Source: Streptomyces sp. Ru73
Lineage (GTDB): Bacteria > Actinomycetota > Actinomycetes > Streptomycetales > Streptomycetaceae
Length of the DNA stretch: 64,000 nucleotides
Assembly (NCBI RefSeq): GCF_002920575.1
Contig: NZ_PQSQ01000033.1
Location: 1-64,000, forward strand
Direction of reading: 5' to 3'
Shown here: in pieces, positions 1-10,077 of the stretch
How positions within the stretch are numbered: the stretch's first letter is position 1
How the letters are laid out: the number at the start of each line of letters is the position of its first letter
The notes under the pieces: model-generated
Seen by the model: only the letters and a program-made list of their open reading frames with translations
Told to the model about the DNA's origin: nothing
Database searches by the model: none
Made by a program: the position numbers and the translations under genes

Positions 1-165
1 GGCGCCAGAGCCCCGGGTGCCCCAGTGCCAAACCACCCCGGCGCCAAAGCCACTCCCATCCGCCCCTCTTTCGTCACGACCGCCCCATCCGCCTCCCGTG
101 ACGCTCGCCTATCGTGAGAGTGAGGGCCGCGTTTCTCCGCGCGGTCGCGGAAGGAGACGGACACG

Positions 166-843
166 ATGCCCGCCGGGCCGGTCAGTGGAGTCATCCAGCG
201 CAGCACGCTCCGACAGCAGATCGCGGACGCGCTGCGCGACGAGGTGCTGGCCGGACGGCTGCCCGCTGGCCGTCAGTTCACCGTCAAGGAGATCGCCGAG
301 CAGTACGGGGTCTCCGCGACGCCCGTGCGCGAGGCGCTGCTGGACCTGGCCGCGCAGGGCCTGCTGGACGTGGAGCAGCACCGGGGGTTCTGCGTGCACA
401 CGTTCACGGCCGCGGATTACCGGGCCATGGTCGAGGCCCGCACGCTCGTCGTGGAGGGCGTCTTCCGTACCAGCGCCGAGGAGCTGGTACGCAGCGTCAC
501 CTCGGACGCGCTGGTCTCCATCCGGCGGCGTGCCGAGGAGGCGGAGCGGTCGGCCCGGTGCGGCGATCTCGATGTCCTCATCGGCTACGACCTGCGGTTC
601 TGGCGGGAGTTCGGCAACCTCGTGGGCAATGCCTACATCGCGGAGTTCCTGGACCGGATGCGCATCCAGGGCTGGGTGTTCGCCGTACCGATGCTGCGTG
701 CCAAGGCCGACCTGCGCAGGCATCTCTGGCAGGGGCACCAGGAGCTGGCGGACGCGGTCGTGCACCGTGACGTGGCCACCGCGCAGCGCCTGGTCCGCGA
801 GTACAACGCCCATGCGCTCGCCCTCGTGGAGAACCTCGCCTAG
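166..843 (+). CDS. GntR-family (FCD/FadR type) transcriptional regulator
   Basis: A 225-residue protein. Residues about 8-70 form a winged helix-turn-helix of GntR type: the segment around IADALRDEVLAGRLPAG, then VKEIAEQYGVSATPVREALLDL, is the classic family pattern. Residues about 78-215 are mainly helical and fit the FCD ligand-binding domain, which in this family binds small carboxylates or sugar acids and controls neighbouring metabolic genes. ATG start with AAGGAG nine bases upstream. The next gene starts 59 bases downstream on the same strand and could be co-transcribed. The ligand and target genes cannot be told from the sequence. The 165 bases before the gene show no other gene. Confidence 0.9.
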   Translation: MPAGPVSGVIQRSTLRQQIADALRDEVLAGRLPAGRQFTVKEIAEQYGVSATPVREALLDLAAQGLLDVEQHRGFCVHTFTAADYRAMVEARTLVVEGVFRTSAEELVRSVTSDALVSIRRRAEEAERSARCGDLDVLIGYDLRFWREFGNLVGNAYIAEFLDRMRIQGWVFAVPMLRAKADLRRHLWQGHQELADAVVHRDVATAQRLVREYNAHALALVENLA

Positions 844-901
844 CACTACGCTGTGCCGACCATCGGCTGTGTCGGCCGGACCCGAACGGAAGCGAGAACT
901 C

Positions 902-1552
902 GTGGCATGTGACCTGTGGCTGGTCCCCCTCGTCGATGTGCTGTGCCACAGCCCCGACAATCCCTTCTCCGAAGAGCTCGCCGCCTACGACAAAGCGCTG
1001 AACGACGCGGGACTGCCACCCGTGCCGGTGCTCAATTACATGCCGGGGCTTTCCGGGGACGTCGCCCCGGTCGCCGGATTCGACTATGACGCGCTGCATT
1101 TCCTGCGCCGTGCGTACCTGCTCCAGATCTGCGGGCTCGCCGTCACGCCGGTGGACGAACTGGGCGGGGATTACGAGCAGTTGCTGGAAATGTTCGAGAG
1201 TACGGCCCAGGAGTCGCATCTGGTGTGGCATTACGACCACGCGGGTGCGTATGTGCCGGTGGACTTCCCGCATCCGCTCGCGAACGAGGAACTGCTGGCC
1301 GGGGGAGGCCCGTTGGGGTCGTCGCACGGGCTGCTGCGGGAGCTCGAGGTGGTCGCGCCGGCCATCGGCATCGATCCGGCGAACCCGCCCGCCGCGCCGG
1401 CGCCGCCGGAGGGGCCCACCACGCTGGAGGAGCGGGCGACGGGGGCGGCCGCGGACGACGGGCCGTTCGCCCGGGAACGGCACGTGTGGCTCGGCCTGCA
1501 CGCCGCGGCGACCCGCAGTCTCGGCCAGGGCTCGATGATCGTCTTCAGCTGA
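902..1552 (+). CDS. Conserved hypothetical protein of unknown function
   Basis: About 216 residues from a GTG start with a purine-rich site (GGAAGCGAG) shortly before it. The N-terminal half is well ordered (aromatic- and acid-rich, with DYDALHFLRRAYLL). The segment at residues about 155-190 is Pro/Ala-rich and probably a flexible linker. There is no signal peptide and no obvious membrane segment. I do not recognise the family. It lies 59 bases behind the GntR gene in the same direction, so a shared transcript is possible but not shown. Confidence 0.7.
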   Translation: MACDLWLVPLVDVLCHSPDNPFSEELAAYDKALNDAGLPPVPVLNYMPGLSGDVAPVAGFDYDALHFLRRAYLLQICGLAVTPVDELGGDYEQLLEMFESTAQESHLVWHYDHAGAYVPVDFPHPLANEELLAGGGPLGSSHGLLRELEVVAPAIGIDPANPPAAPAPPEGPTTLEERATGAAADDGPFARERHVWLGLHAAATRSLGQGSMIVFS

Positions 1553-1701
1553 CCCACTCGTCATTCGTCCCCGGCCGACCCCGTCCGTTCCGCTGGTCGG
1601 CCCTGTCCGCCCCGACCGATCCCGCCCGGCCTCGGTACGGCCCGTACCAGCGCCGGACCGTACTGACGCCTGCCCGTACCGGCCGTACGTATCGCCACCC
1701 C

Positions 1702-1756
1702 GTCCCCCGCTCGCCGTCCCCCGCTCGCCGTCCTCCACTCACCGTCCCGCCTCACC
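1702..1756. repeat. 14-bp tandem repeat, about four copies
   Basis: Two perfect copies of GTCCCCCGCTCGCC (1702-1715 and 1716-1729) are followed by two degenerate copies. The array lies in the convergent gap behind the unknown gene at 902-1552 and runs into the end of the SLATT gene. Function unknown; it may be slippage-prone spacer DNA. Confidence 0.7.
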
Positions 1757-2516
1757 GCGGCGGCTCCGGTGGTCGCTGGCGGGGCATGTTCGGGCGGGTT
1801 CCCGGGGGGAGGACGATGCGGCCGGTGCGGTCCGGGGCGGGCTCCGGGCGGGGCGTTCCCCACGGGGCCGGTGCCGCCTGGCTGCCCGTCGGCACCGGTC
1901 CGGTACGGAACGCCATCATCCAGTCGGCCGTCTCGGACCGTACGAGTTCGGCGATGTCCTCGTTGAAGCGGCGCAGTACGGTCAGGCAGCGTTCGGCCGC
2001 CTCGGAGGCGGTGCCCTCCGTGGGGCCGAGCACCTCCCGCACGCTCTCCGACGCCCAGTCGAACTGCAGGGCCTCCAGACGGCGCTGTACGGCCTGTGCG
2101 GCGGCCACGTCGCGCATCCAGCCGGCCGTCACCCCGAAGAAGCGGTCGCAGCCCGCGCAGACGGCGGCGATCAGCAGCGCCAGGTAGCCGTACTGGGTGC
2201 CGTCGTCGAAGACTCCGGTGAGGCCGAGCAGCGGCAGCAGGCCCCCTGCGGAGACACCGGCGGCGGCGCCGGCCCGCAGGATGCGGGCGGTGCGGCGCTT
2301 GGCGACGCGGTCGGCGAGGTACCAGTCGATGACGTGCAGCGCGCCCGTCTCGGCCCATTGGTACAGCTCGTCCAGGCGCTCGGCCGGTTCACCCCAGTCG
2401 CCGAGCGGGAAGGCACGGCCGGCGAGATCACCGCGACTTCGCCCCTGCGCGTCCTCGCCTTCCTCCCGAGGAGGCCCCTCGGGAGGCCTCTCGGGCTGCA
2501 TGTCCGGCTGGCTCAC
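1752..2516 (-). CDS. SLATT-domain two-TM membrane protein
   Basis: About 254 residues. Residues about 1-40 are disordered and acidic/Pro-rich. Helical residues about 42-76 are followed by two hydrophobic segments, about 78-101 and 109-128, separated by a short loop (FDDGTQYG). A long amphipathic cytoplasmic helix region and a Pro-rich tail follow. This two-TM-plus-coiled-helix plan fits the SLATT superfamily, whose members were proposed as pore-forming effectors in nucleotide-signal defence, although Streptomyces also carry them as lone chromosomal genes. No SMODS cyclase or SLOG sensor gene is adjacent, so a defence role is not supported here. The GTG start at 2516 has AGGGAG seven bases upstream; a longer reading from 2585 lacks such a site. 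Confidence 0.65.
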   Translation of the reverse strand: MSQPDMQPERPPEGPPREEGEDAQGRSRGDLAGRAFPLGDWGEPAERLDELYQWAETGALHVIDWYLADRVAKRRTARILRAGAAAGVSAGGLLPLLGLTGVFDDGTQYGYLALLIAAVCAGCDRFFGVTAGWMRDVAAAQAVQRRLEALQFDWASESVREVLGPTEGTASEAAERCLTVLRRFNEDIAELVRSETADWMMAFRTGPVPTGSQAAPAPWGTPRPEPAPDRTGRIVLPPGTRPNMPRQRPPEPPR

Positions 2517-3066
2517 CCGTGCACTCCCTGTTGAAGATACGTGCGGTGCGCGCGAGGCGACGGAGACGGCCGTGGCGCGCGACACCCTTCCTACCGCCGA
2601 ACGGCTGGCGTTGCCGCCAGGATCGAGCTATTTCCGCCCGGAAGTGGCGCGGGATCAGGTATAGGCCTGTTCCCGGCCACACTCGAAAGAGTTGCTACAC
2701 CCCATCGCCCCCGCCTAGGTACCTAGGACGGGGACAGCTACGCGTCTCTCGATCGGCTGTACGTGTTCGACGAGTTGTATCTGTTTATCCCTGTTTGGCG
2801 AGACCTGTGAGCATCTTCGACCGGACGTGCCTTGCTGAGTTCGCTTGGTCAGCGCGAATGACAGGAAGTGACAGCGAGTAACACGTTTCTACCGCGTTCC
2901 TGTCGCGGACTGCCTGTTACCTGGCACCTGTACCTGGCACCCGGCCCGCCCCGCCCCCGCCTTCAGCTCGCCCCCGTCCGCCTCGTCCCCCTCCCGACCC
3001 GTGCGGGACGTCTCGCCCTCCGGGCCGCCACCACGTGCCGCTGCCCCGGGCGATTAGGCTGCTCCT
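2517..3066. other. Divergent intergenic region upstream of purD
   Basis: This 550-base gap between the SLATT gene and purD is AT-richer than its flanks. It holds a perfect 14-bp palindrome (2714-2727), two CTGTTT boxes ten bases apart (2781 and 2791) and a TACCTGGCACC direct repeat (2918 and 2931). I see no supported gene. It probably carries the two divergent promoters and their operators. Confidence 0.5.
2714..2727. promoter_or_regulatory. Perfect palindrome, candidate operator
   Basis: CCTAGGTACCTAGG is a perfect 14-bp palindrome, centred on GTAC and containing two CTAG tetramers, which are normally rare in Streptomyces DNA. It lies 198 bases upstream of the SLATT gene and 340 bases upstream of purD. 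This placement suits a dimeric regulator site, but no regulator is identified. Confidence 0.4.
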
Positions 3067-4344
<1,278 letters not shown>

Positions 4345-4762
4345 GGTCACGCTCCGGGATCGTCGGGCCGCTGTCGGGCCGCCGGTCCCGGCCGCTGTGC
4401 AGAACCGGTCCTGCGCTGTGCGCGCGGGGCCGGCCCCGCAGGTTCGAGGAACCGGCCGCCCGGCGGCCGGTTCCTTGCTTTACCCAAAGCCATTCCATCG
4501 AGTGACCAAACCGGTTAACGGCTGACGTGCGGCGGTGTCCCAACTAGGGTTCCGCGCAAGCGTCCTGCGGTGTCCGTTCCGTTGACCGGCCCGGCTGCCC
4601 CTGAGACGTCCGGCAAGTGGCCCACCGGCATTGCGATGTCAGTGGCCGGTGCCAGAGTGGTGGGGAGTGAGCAACGCGCCGACGGCCGCGAGCGGTCCCG
4701 GTACGTTGTCCGGCTCTTCCGTCCCGTGTTCTCTCCGTCCCGTTCAAGCAGGACAGCAGGGG
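4345..4762. other. Intergenic region behind purD
   Basis: 418 bases without a supported gene. It holds the purD terminator hairpin and, further down, the likely promoter of the membrane protein starting at 4763. Open frames on either strand here lack codon signal and ribosome sites. Confidence 0.5.
4447..4475 (+). terminator. Terminator of purD
   Basis: AGGAACCGGCCGC and GCGGCCGGTTCCT form a perfect 13-bp stem with a 3-base loop. The stem is followed by TGCTTT, a weak U-tract typical of actinobacteria. Confidence 0.75.
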
Positions 4763-6679
4763 GTGTACAGGCTCGTGGCAGGTCCGGAGGCAGGCGAACA
4801 GGCAGCGCGCGCCCGGGCGCTCGCGGTGCTGCGGATCCGTGGTGCGGCGCTCGGTGCGGCCGTGCTGCCCGCCGCGCTGGCCGTGGTGCTCTTCGCCGGG
4901 GCCGCGACCGGTGGGCTCGGCGCCGGGGACTCCGGGGGCTGGGCCCTCGCCCGCTGGATCGTCGCGGGGATCGCGATGGCGGTGCTGCTGCTGGCGGCGC
5001 TGGTCGCGGCGGTGGTCGCCCGCGCCAGGCCCGCGCTCAGCCCCACGGTCCCGGTCGCCGAGGAGTCGGCGCCCGATCTGTACCGCCTGGTGCGCGACCT
5101 CGCCGACCGCCTGGAGGTCCCCGCGCCCTCCGCGATAGCCCTCACCCCCGACTGCGACAGCTGGCTGGAGGACCGTACGCACCGCGCGCAGGCCCCGCCC
5201 GGCCGTGCCGCGGCGCGCCGGTCCGGAGCCGGCCGGCAGGTGCCGGCGCCGGTCCTCGTCATCGGCTCGCCGTTCCTGTGGTGGATGCGGGTCGGCGAGC
5301 TGCGCGCCCTGCTGGCCCCCGTCGTCGCCGGTACGGGCCCTTCGGCGCACCCCGACATAGCGGCGGCGCGCCGCTTCGTCCGCGGCCTGGACGCCGCCGT
5401 CGCGGTCGCCGCCCGGGCCCGGGGCACGCTGCGCGGGATACCGCTGCGCTTCGTGGGCCGGGTGGCGCGGGTGCTGCTGCGCGGCTGCGGTGAGCACGCC
5501 GCGCAGATGGAGCGCGGGGTGGCGGCCGCGGCGTCCGAGCGGGCCCAGAGCGTGGACTACGGCCTGCGGATCGTCGCGCAGGAGCAGGTGGGCCTGGCGT
5601 ACGCGGGCTGGGACCGGCTGCTGACCCGGGTCGCGCTGCCGGCCTGGCGGATGGGCCGCTGGCCCGCCCGGCTGGACGCCGGGGTGGTCTCCGCGCTCAC
5701 CGAGCTCTCCCGCCGCGACCGGCTCGCCGAGGGCTTCACCTCCCGGCTGGGCGAGCGCCCGGCCTGTGACCTGCTGGACGAGCCAGGGGCCATAGACCGC
5801 GCCGCCTCCCTGCTGGCCGCCCGGCTCTTCCATGGCGGGCCCGCCGAGAGCGGCCCCGACTGGGCGCCGGTGGCCTGGGAGCGCTATCCGGAGGAGGTCG
5901 TCGACCGCAAGTGGCGGCTGGAGGCCGCCCGCCTGCACCGGGTACTGGACGACCTGCCCGCTCCCGGGTCCGCCGGCCCGGACCGGGGCACCGCCACGGC
6001 CGCTCCGGTACGGGAGGTGCGGGAGAAGGAGCCGGTGGGCACGAAGGGAGCCGTCCATGGCCCCGCCGCTGCGGAATCCGGCCCGGCCAGACGTGCCGCC
6101 GAGCCGTCGGCGGAGGCCGCCGAGGGCCTCGGCGGCCGGGTGCGGGTGGCCGCGGACGCCGTCCCGGCACCGGCCGACGGCGGGCCCGCGGTGGCTGGAC
6201 CCACGCTCCTGCGGGTCATCGAGCGGCTGGCCACGGACGCCGACGCGAGCGATCTGGTCGCCGCGCGCCTGGTGACCGAGCTGGAGCGCGAGGAGCGGGA
6301 CACCGCCGACCGCCGGGCCGCCGCCCGTACGGCAGGGCCCGCACAGGACACGTCCGAGGCCGCGGGCCCCGGGGTCTCCTGGGGCGACGGGCTGGTCGAC
6401 GGCGGCGTTCCGCTGTTCCCCCTCCAGGCGCCCCGCTCGGGCCGCGAACTGCTCGCCGACCACGTCACGGCGATGGTGTGCTGCGCCGCCGTGGACACCG
6501 CCGGCGCCGCTCCGGGCCTGGACTGGCTGGACGGGCCCGCGCTGCTCGTCGACGGCGCCCGCCGGGCCGACGTGGGCCGCCCGGTCCGCAGCCTGGTGGA
6601 CGACGGTGACGCCGAGCCGCTGCGCGACTGGCTCGGCGAGATCGGCGTCCGCCCCGACAAGCCGGTACGCCTCGTGTAG
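4763..6679 (+). CDS. Membrane protein related to M48 peptidases, catalytic motif lost
   Basis: About 638 residues. Two hydrophobic segments at about 32-55 and 66-90 are followed by a domain reading DLYRLVRDLADRLEVPAPSA and VLVIGSPFLWWMRVGELRALLA. That layout resembles M48 metalloproteases just ahead of their HExxH site. Where ELRAVLAHELGH would stand, the sequence has ELRALLAPVVAGTG from Glu179, so the zinc histidines are missing and the protein should be proteolytically dead. The C-terminal half (from about residue 390) is Ala/Pro/Gly-rich with a further ordered segment near the end. GTG 4763 is chosen because AGGA lies nine bases upstream; GTG 4775 is an alternative. It sits alone between purD and the DMFA2-like gene. 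Function unknown; a structural or regulatory pseudo-protease is an inference. Confidence 0.7.
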   Translation: MYRLVAGPEAGEQAARARALAVLRIRGAALGAAVLPAALAVVLFAGAATGGLGAGDSGGWALARWIVAGIAMAVLLLAALVAAVVARARPALSPTVPVAEESAPDLYRLVRDLADRLEVPAPSAIALTPDCDSWLEDRTHRAQAPPGRAAARRSGAGRQVPAPVLVIGSPFLWWMRVGELRALLAPVVAGTGPSAHPDIAAARRFVRGLDAAVAVAARARGTLRGIPLRFVGRVARVLLRGCGEHAAQMERGVAAAASERAQSVDYGLRIVAQEQVGLAYAGWDRLLTRVALPAWRMGRWPARLDAGVVSALTELSRRDRLAEGFTSRLGERPACDLLDEPGAIDRAASLLAARLFHGGPAESGPDWAPVAWERYPEEVVDRKWRLEAARLHRVLDDLPAPGSAGPDRGTATAAPVREVREKEPVGTKGAVHGPAAAESGPARRAAEPSAEAAEGLGGRVRVAADAVPAPADGGPAVAGPTLLRVIERLATDADASDLVAARLVTELEREERDTADRRAAARTAGPAQDTSEAAGPGVSWGDGLVDGGVPLFPLQAPRSGRELLADHVTAMVCCAAVDTAGAAPGLDWLDGPALLVDGARRADVGRPVRSLVDDGDAEPLRDWLGEIGVRPDKPVRLV

Positions 6680-7114
6680 CCACCGCCACCGTCACCGCCA
6701 CCAACACCGCCATCGATCACCTCGTCACTGCCACCGGCCACCCGTCAGAGCCACCGCCACCGGCCGCCCCGCTCACCCGTCACGGCCCGCACGCCGGCGC
6801 ACAAGGCCATGGGCCCCGCCCGCCCCCGGCGTATCGAACGCACGCCTGCCCCCATGTTTCGGGGCTACGGCAGGTTGTTCGCCCCGAGTTCGCCTTTCGG
6901 TCGTTCTCGCCCGTAAATTCACGACGAAGGGTGACGGTCCAAGTGCGTAATGTGATGTGCTGGGGGTACTCGCCGCTTCTCTTACGAACGAACTTGTACA
7001 CGTGGGCTCGTACACCCGGGCTCTACCCCGCCCGTACAAGGGCGTTCGCACGGCGGGCAGCACGGCACAGCCGACGGGTGACCGAGCGGCGGGGCGAGGG
7101 AGGGGAGTGGGAGC
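6680..7114. other. Intergenic region with CCACCG-rich tract
   Basis: 435 bases. The first 90 are a low-complexity CCACCG/CCACC tract directly behind the stop codon. Near 6993-7040, CTTGTAC and GTACAAG form a widely spaced inverted repeat in a less GC-rich stretch that probably holds the promoter of the next gene. No supported gene. Confidence 0.4.
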
Positions 7115-8593
7115 GTGGGCACACAGCAGATTCGGCGATGGGAGTCGGGGGCGCTCGCGCATGCCGTGACGGACCCCTTCGGCCAGGGCCCGCTGCCCTG
7201 GCTGCGCGGCAGTGAGAACTACTTCGACTCCGGCAGGGTCGTCCCCTGGTACGTCGATCCGGTCCTCACCCATGACGAAGCGCCCGTTCCGCTGCCCCGC
7301 TCCTGCGCCGGCCCCCGCACCGCCGACGACGTACGCCGCCAGATCAAGGGCTTCGCCGCGACCGGGGCCGTGGCGCCCGGCGAGGCCATCGACTTCAGAA
7401 TCACCGTCGACCCGCCGCAGCCGTTCAGCATCGACGTCTACCGCATCGGCCACTACGCATCGGCCGGTGCCGCCAAGATCACCACCAGCCCCCGGCTCTC
7501 CGGCATCGTCCAGCCGCCGCCGCTCACCGCCGACCGCACGGTCTCCTGCCACCACTGGTGGCTCTCCTGGCGGCTCCAGGTCCCGGAGTACTGGAACGTC
7601 GGCGCGTACGTCGCCGTGCTGACCACCGAGGACGGCTACCGCAGCCACCTCCCCTTCACCGTCCGCGACGACCGCCCCGCCGACCTGCTCCTGCTGCTCC
7701 CCGACGTCACCTGGCAGGCGTACAACCTCTACCCCGAGGACGGCCGGACGGGCGCCAGCCTCTACCACGCCTGGGACGAGAACGGCGCGCTGCTCGGCGA
7801 GGCGGACGCCGCCGTCACGGTCTCCTTCGACCGCCCCTTCGCGGGCGCGGGGCTGCCGCTGCACGTCGGACACGCGTACGACTTCATCCGCTGGGCGGAA
7901 CGGTACGGCTACGACCTCGCCTACGCCGACGCGCGCGATCTGCACGCCGGCCGGGTCGATCCCTCGCGCTACCGCGGCCTGGTCTTCCCCGGCCACGACG
8001 AGTACTGGTCGGTGCCCATGCGCCGCGCCGCCGAGCGCGCCCGCGACACCGGCACCTCCCTGGTCTTCCTCTCGGCCAACACCATGTACTGGCAGGTGGA
8101 GCTGTCCCCGTCGCCCTCGGGCCCGGACTCCCTGCTGACCTGCCGCAAGCGCCAGGGCCCCGGGCGCCCCGCGCTCTGGCGCGAGCTGGGCCGGCCGGAG
8201 CAGGAGCTGCTGGGCATCCAGTACGCGGGCCGGGTGCCCGAGCCGGCGCCGCTGGTCGTCCGCAACGGCGACCACTGGCTCTGGGAGGCCACCGGCGCCC
8301 ACGAGGGCGACGAGCTGGCCGGGCTGGTCGCGGGCGAGGCCGACCGGTACTTCCCGCGCACGAACCTCCCCGAGCACACCAGCCGCGTGCTGCTCGCGCA
8401 CTCCCCGTACCGCGACGGCGACGGCGTCCGGCGCCACCAGGAAACGTCTCTCTACCGCGCCCCCAGCGGTGCCCTGGTCTTCGCCTCCGGCACCTTCGCC
8501 TGGTCCCCGGCGCTGGACCGGCCGGGCCACATCGACGAGCGGATCCAGCGCGCCACCGCCAATCTCCTCGACCGCATCTGCAAACGCGACTGA
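7115..8593 (+). CDS. DMFA2-like (dimethylformamidase large-subunit-like) protein
   Basis: 492 residues. Most of it resembles the C-terminal domain of the N,N-dimethylformamidase beta subunit. An immunoglobulin-like N-terminal part (residues about 80-190, FRITVDPPQPFSIDVYRIG) is followed by a glutamine-amidotransferase-like Rossmann fold with YNLYPEDG, YDLAYADARDLHAG and FPGHDEYWSVPMRRAAE. Strong site AGGGGAG seven bases before the GTG. There is no signal peptide, so it is cytoplasmic. The small DMFase subunit is not encoded nearby. True DMFase activity is doubtful; many actinobacteria carry such proteins without known substrates. Confidence 0.7.
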   Translation: MGTQQIRRWESGALAHAVTDPFGQGPLPWLRGSENYFDSGRVVPWYVDPVLTHDEAPVPLPRSCAGPRTADDVRRQIKGFAATGAVAPGEAIDFRITVDPPQPFSIDVYRIGHYASAGAAKITTSPRLSGIVQPPPLTADRTVSCHHWWLSWRLQVPEYWNVGAYVAVLTTEDGYRSHLPFTVRDDRPADLLLLLPDVTWQAYNLYPEDGRTGASLYHAWDENGALLGEADAAVTVSFDRPFAGAGLPLHVGHAYDFIRWAERYGYDLAYADARDLHAGRVDPSRYRGLVFPGHDEYWSVPMRRAAERARDTGTSLVFLSANTMYWQVELSPSPSGPDSLLTCRKRQGPGRPALWRELGRPEQELLGIQYAGRVPEPAPLVVRNGDHWLWEATGAHEGDELAGLVAGEADRYFPRTNLPEHTSRVLLAHSPYRDGDGVRRHQETSLYRAPSGALVFASGTFAWSPALDRPGHIDERIQRATANLLDRICKRD

Positions 8594-8713
8594 GCGACGA
8601 CGGAACACCTGCGGCGCCCGGCGCACCCCGCGTCGGCCCACCCTGGAGCGCTGCCGGGCGCTCCCATGCGGGAGAATCGGAAGAACTCCTGGATCTACCT
8701 ACGCGGAGGCAGC

Positions 8714-9628
8714 GTGTCCGGATTCGTTGAAAAGCCCGAACCCGTGGAGGTGCCGGGCCTGGTCCATCTGCACACCGGCAAGGTGCGCGACCTCTACGAG
8801 AACCCCGACGGCGATCTGGTCATGGTCGCCAGCGACCGCACCTCCGCGTACGACTGGGTGCTGCCCACCGAGATCCCCGACAAGGGCCGGATCCTCACCC
8901 AGCTCTCGCTGTGGTGGTTCGAGCAGCTCGTCGACCTGGCGCCGAACCACGTGCTGTCCACCGACGTCCCGGCCGGCGCCCCCGCCGACTGGGAGGGCCG
9001 CACCCTGGTCTGCAAGTCCCTGCGGATGGTGCCGGTCGAGTGCGTGGCCCGCGGCTACCTCACCGGCTCGGGCCTGAAGGAGTACGAGGAGTCGCGCACG
9101 GTCTGCGGCCTCGCGCTCCCCGAGGGCCTCCAGGACGGCTCCGAGCTGCCCGGCCCGATCTTCACCCCGGCCACCAAGGCCGAGGTCGGCGAGCACGACG
9201 AGAACGTCTCCTACGAGGAGGTCGCCCGTCAGGTCGGCGCGGAGACCGCGGCGCAGCTGCGCCAGGCGACCCTCGCGGTGTACGGCCGGGCCCGGGACAT
9301 CGCCCGCGAGCGCGGCATCATCCTCGCGGACACCAAGTTCGAGTTCGGTTACGAGGTGGGCGAGGACGGCTCGCAGACGCTGACCCTCGCGGACGAGGTG
9401 CTGACGCCGGACTCCTCGCGCTTCTGGCCGGCCGACCAGTGGCAGCCGGGCCGCGCCCAGCCGTCCTTCGACAAGCAGTTCGTCCGCGACTGGCTGACCT
9501 CGCCGGACTCCGGCTGGGACCGCACGGGCGAGCAGCCGCCGCCCGCGCTGCCCGCGGAGATCGTGGAGCGGACCCGCGCGAAGTACGTCGAGGCGTACGA
9601 GCGGCTCACCGGCCTCAAGTGGGCCTGA
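8714..9628 (+). CDS. purC: Phosphoribosylaminoimidazole-succinocarboxamide synthase (SAICAR synthetase)
   Basis: 304 residues. It ligates aspartate to CAIR with ATP in purine synthesis. The family landmarks are [10 protein letters not shown] near residue 20, [19 protein letters not shown], and [14 protein letters not shown]; the length is usual for the longer actinobacterial form. The GTG start at 8714 has GGAGG four bases upstream; an upstream ATG at 8666 would add 16 residues without a better site. A strong bidirectional terminator separates it from the oppositely oriented tRNA-Gly. Confidence 0.97.
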   Translation: MSGFVEKPEPVEVPGLVHLHTGKVRDLYENPDGDLVMVASDRTSAYDWVLPTEIPDKGRILTQLSLWWFEQLVDLAPNHVLSTDVPAGAPADWEGRTLVCKSLRMVPVECVARGYLTGSGLKEYEESRTVCGLALPEGLQDGSELPGPIFTPATKAEVGEHDENVSYEEVARQVGAETAAQLRQATLAVYGRARDIARERGIILADTKFEFGYEVGEDGSQTLTLADEVLTPDSSRFWPADQWQPGRAQPSFDKQFVRDWLTSPDSGWDRTGEQPPPALPAEIVERTRAKYVEAYERLTGLKWA

Positions 9629-9640
9629 GCGGCACGGAAC

Positions 9641-9680
9641 ACGAAGAAGGCCCCGGTCGGAGGACCGGGGCCTTCTTCGT
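9641..9680. terminator. Bidirectional terminator between purC and tRNA-Gly
   Basis: An 18-bp perfect stem (9641-9658 with 9663-9680) closes a GGAG loop. The outer arms end in runs of A on one side and T on the other, so it can stop transcription from purC and, on the other strand, from the tRNA gene. Confidence 0.85.
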
Positions 9681-9681
9681 A

Positions 9682-9757
9682 TGGAGCGGACGACGAGGCT
9701 CGAACTCGCGACCTCAACCTTGGCAAGGTTGCGCTCTACCAACTGAGCTACGTCCGC
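9682..9757 (-). tRNA. tRNA-Gly (anticodon GCC), CCA encoded
   Basis: Full cloverleaf on the minus strand: acceptor GCGGACG/CGTCCGC, D-arm with the canonical TTGGT, anticodon loop TTGCCAA in a CAACC/GGTTG stem, and T-loop TTCGAGC. Discriminator T followed by an encoded CCA. The body is the same as in the next copy at 9931-10003. Confidence 0.97.
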
Positions 9758-9890
9758 AATCTCCGGCGCCGGAGCGCTCGGTACGTGCACCACTATAGCC
9801 AACCTCGCGGGGTGCTCGTGCCCGTCCGGCGGGGAGAGGAGGGGAATGTGGCCACGGACACAGATCGTTTTCCGCTGCCGCCGGGTAAGC

Positions 9891-9923
9891 AGAAGACCCC
9901 GGTCGCGATGACCGGGGTCTTCT
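9891..9923 (-). terminator. Terminator of second tRNA-Gly
   Basis: A 14-bp perfect stem (AGAAGACCCCGGTC with its complement) around a 5-base loop, directly downstream of the minus-strand tRNA at 9931-10003. Confidence 0.75.
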
Positions 9924-9930
9924 TTCCCTG

Positions 9931-10003
9931 AGCGGACGACGAGGCTCGAACTCGCGACCTCAACCTTGGCAAGGTTGCGCTCTACCAACTGAGCTACGTC
10001 CGC
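9931..10003 (-). tRNA. tRNA-Gly (anticodon GCC), second copy, no encoded CCA
   Basis: Same body as the first tRNA-Gly(GCC), including acceptor, D-arm and T-loop. The bases after the discriminator are CAG, so CCA must be added enzymatically. The tandem duplication fits the very high demand for GGC codons in this GC-rich genome. Confidence 0.96.
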
Positions 10004-10077
10004 ATGCATCCGACCGGCTTTCACCGGGCGGCGCGACAGCTACTCTACCTGATCCGGAGACCGGTCGAGACCGTCAG

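Noticed and set aside
4544..6463. A 640-codon open frame on the minus strand opposite the M48-like gene
   Set aside because: Low-complexity Gly/Arg/Pro translation. The plus frame has membrane helices, a ribosome site and codon bias.
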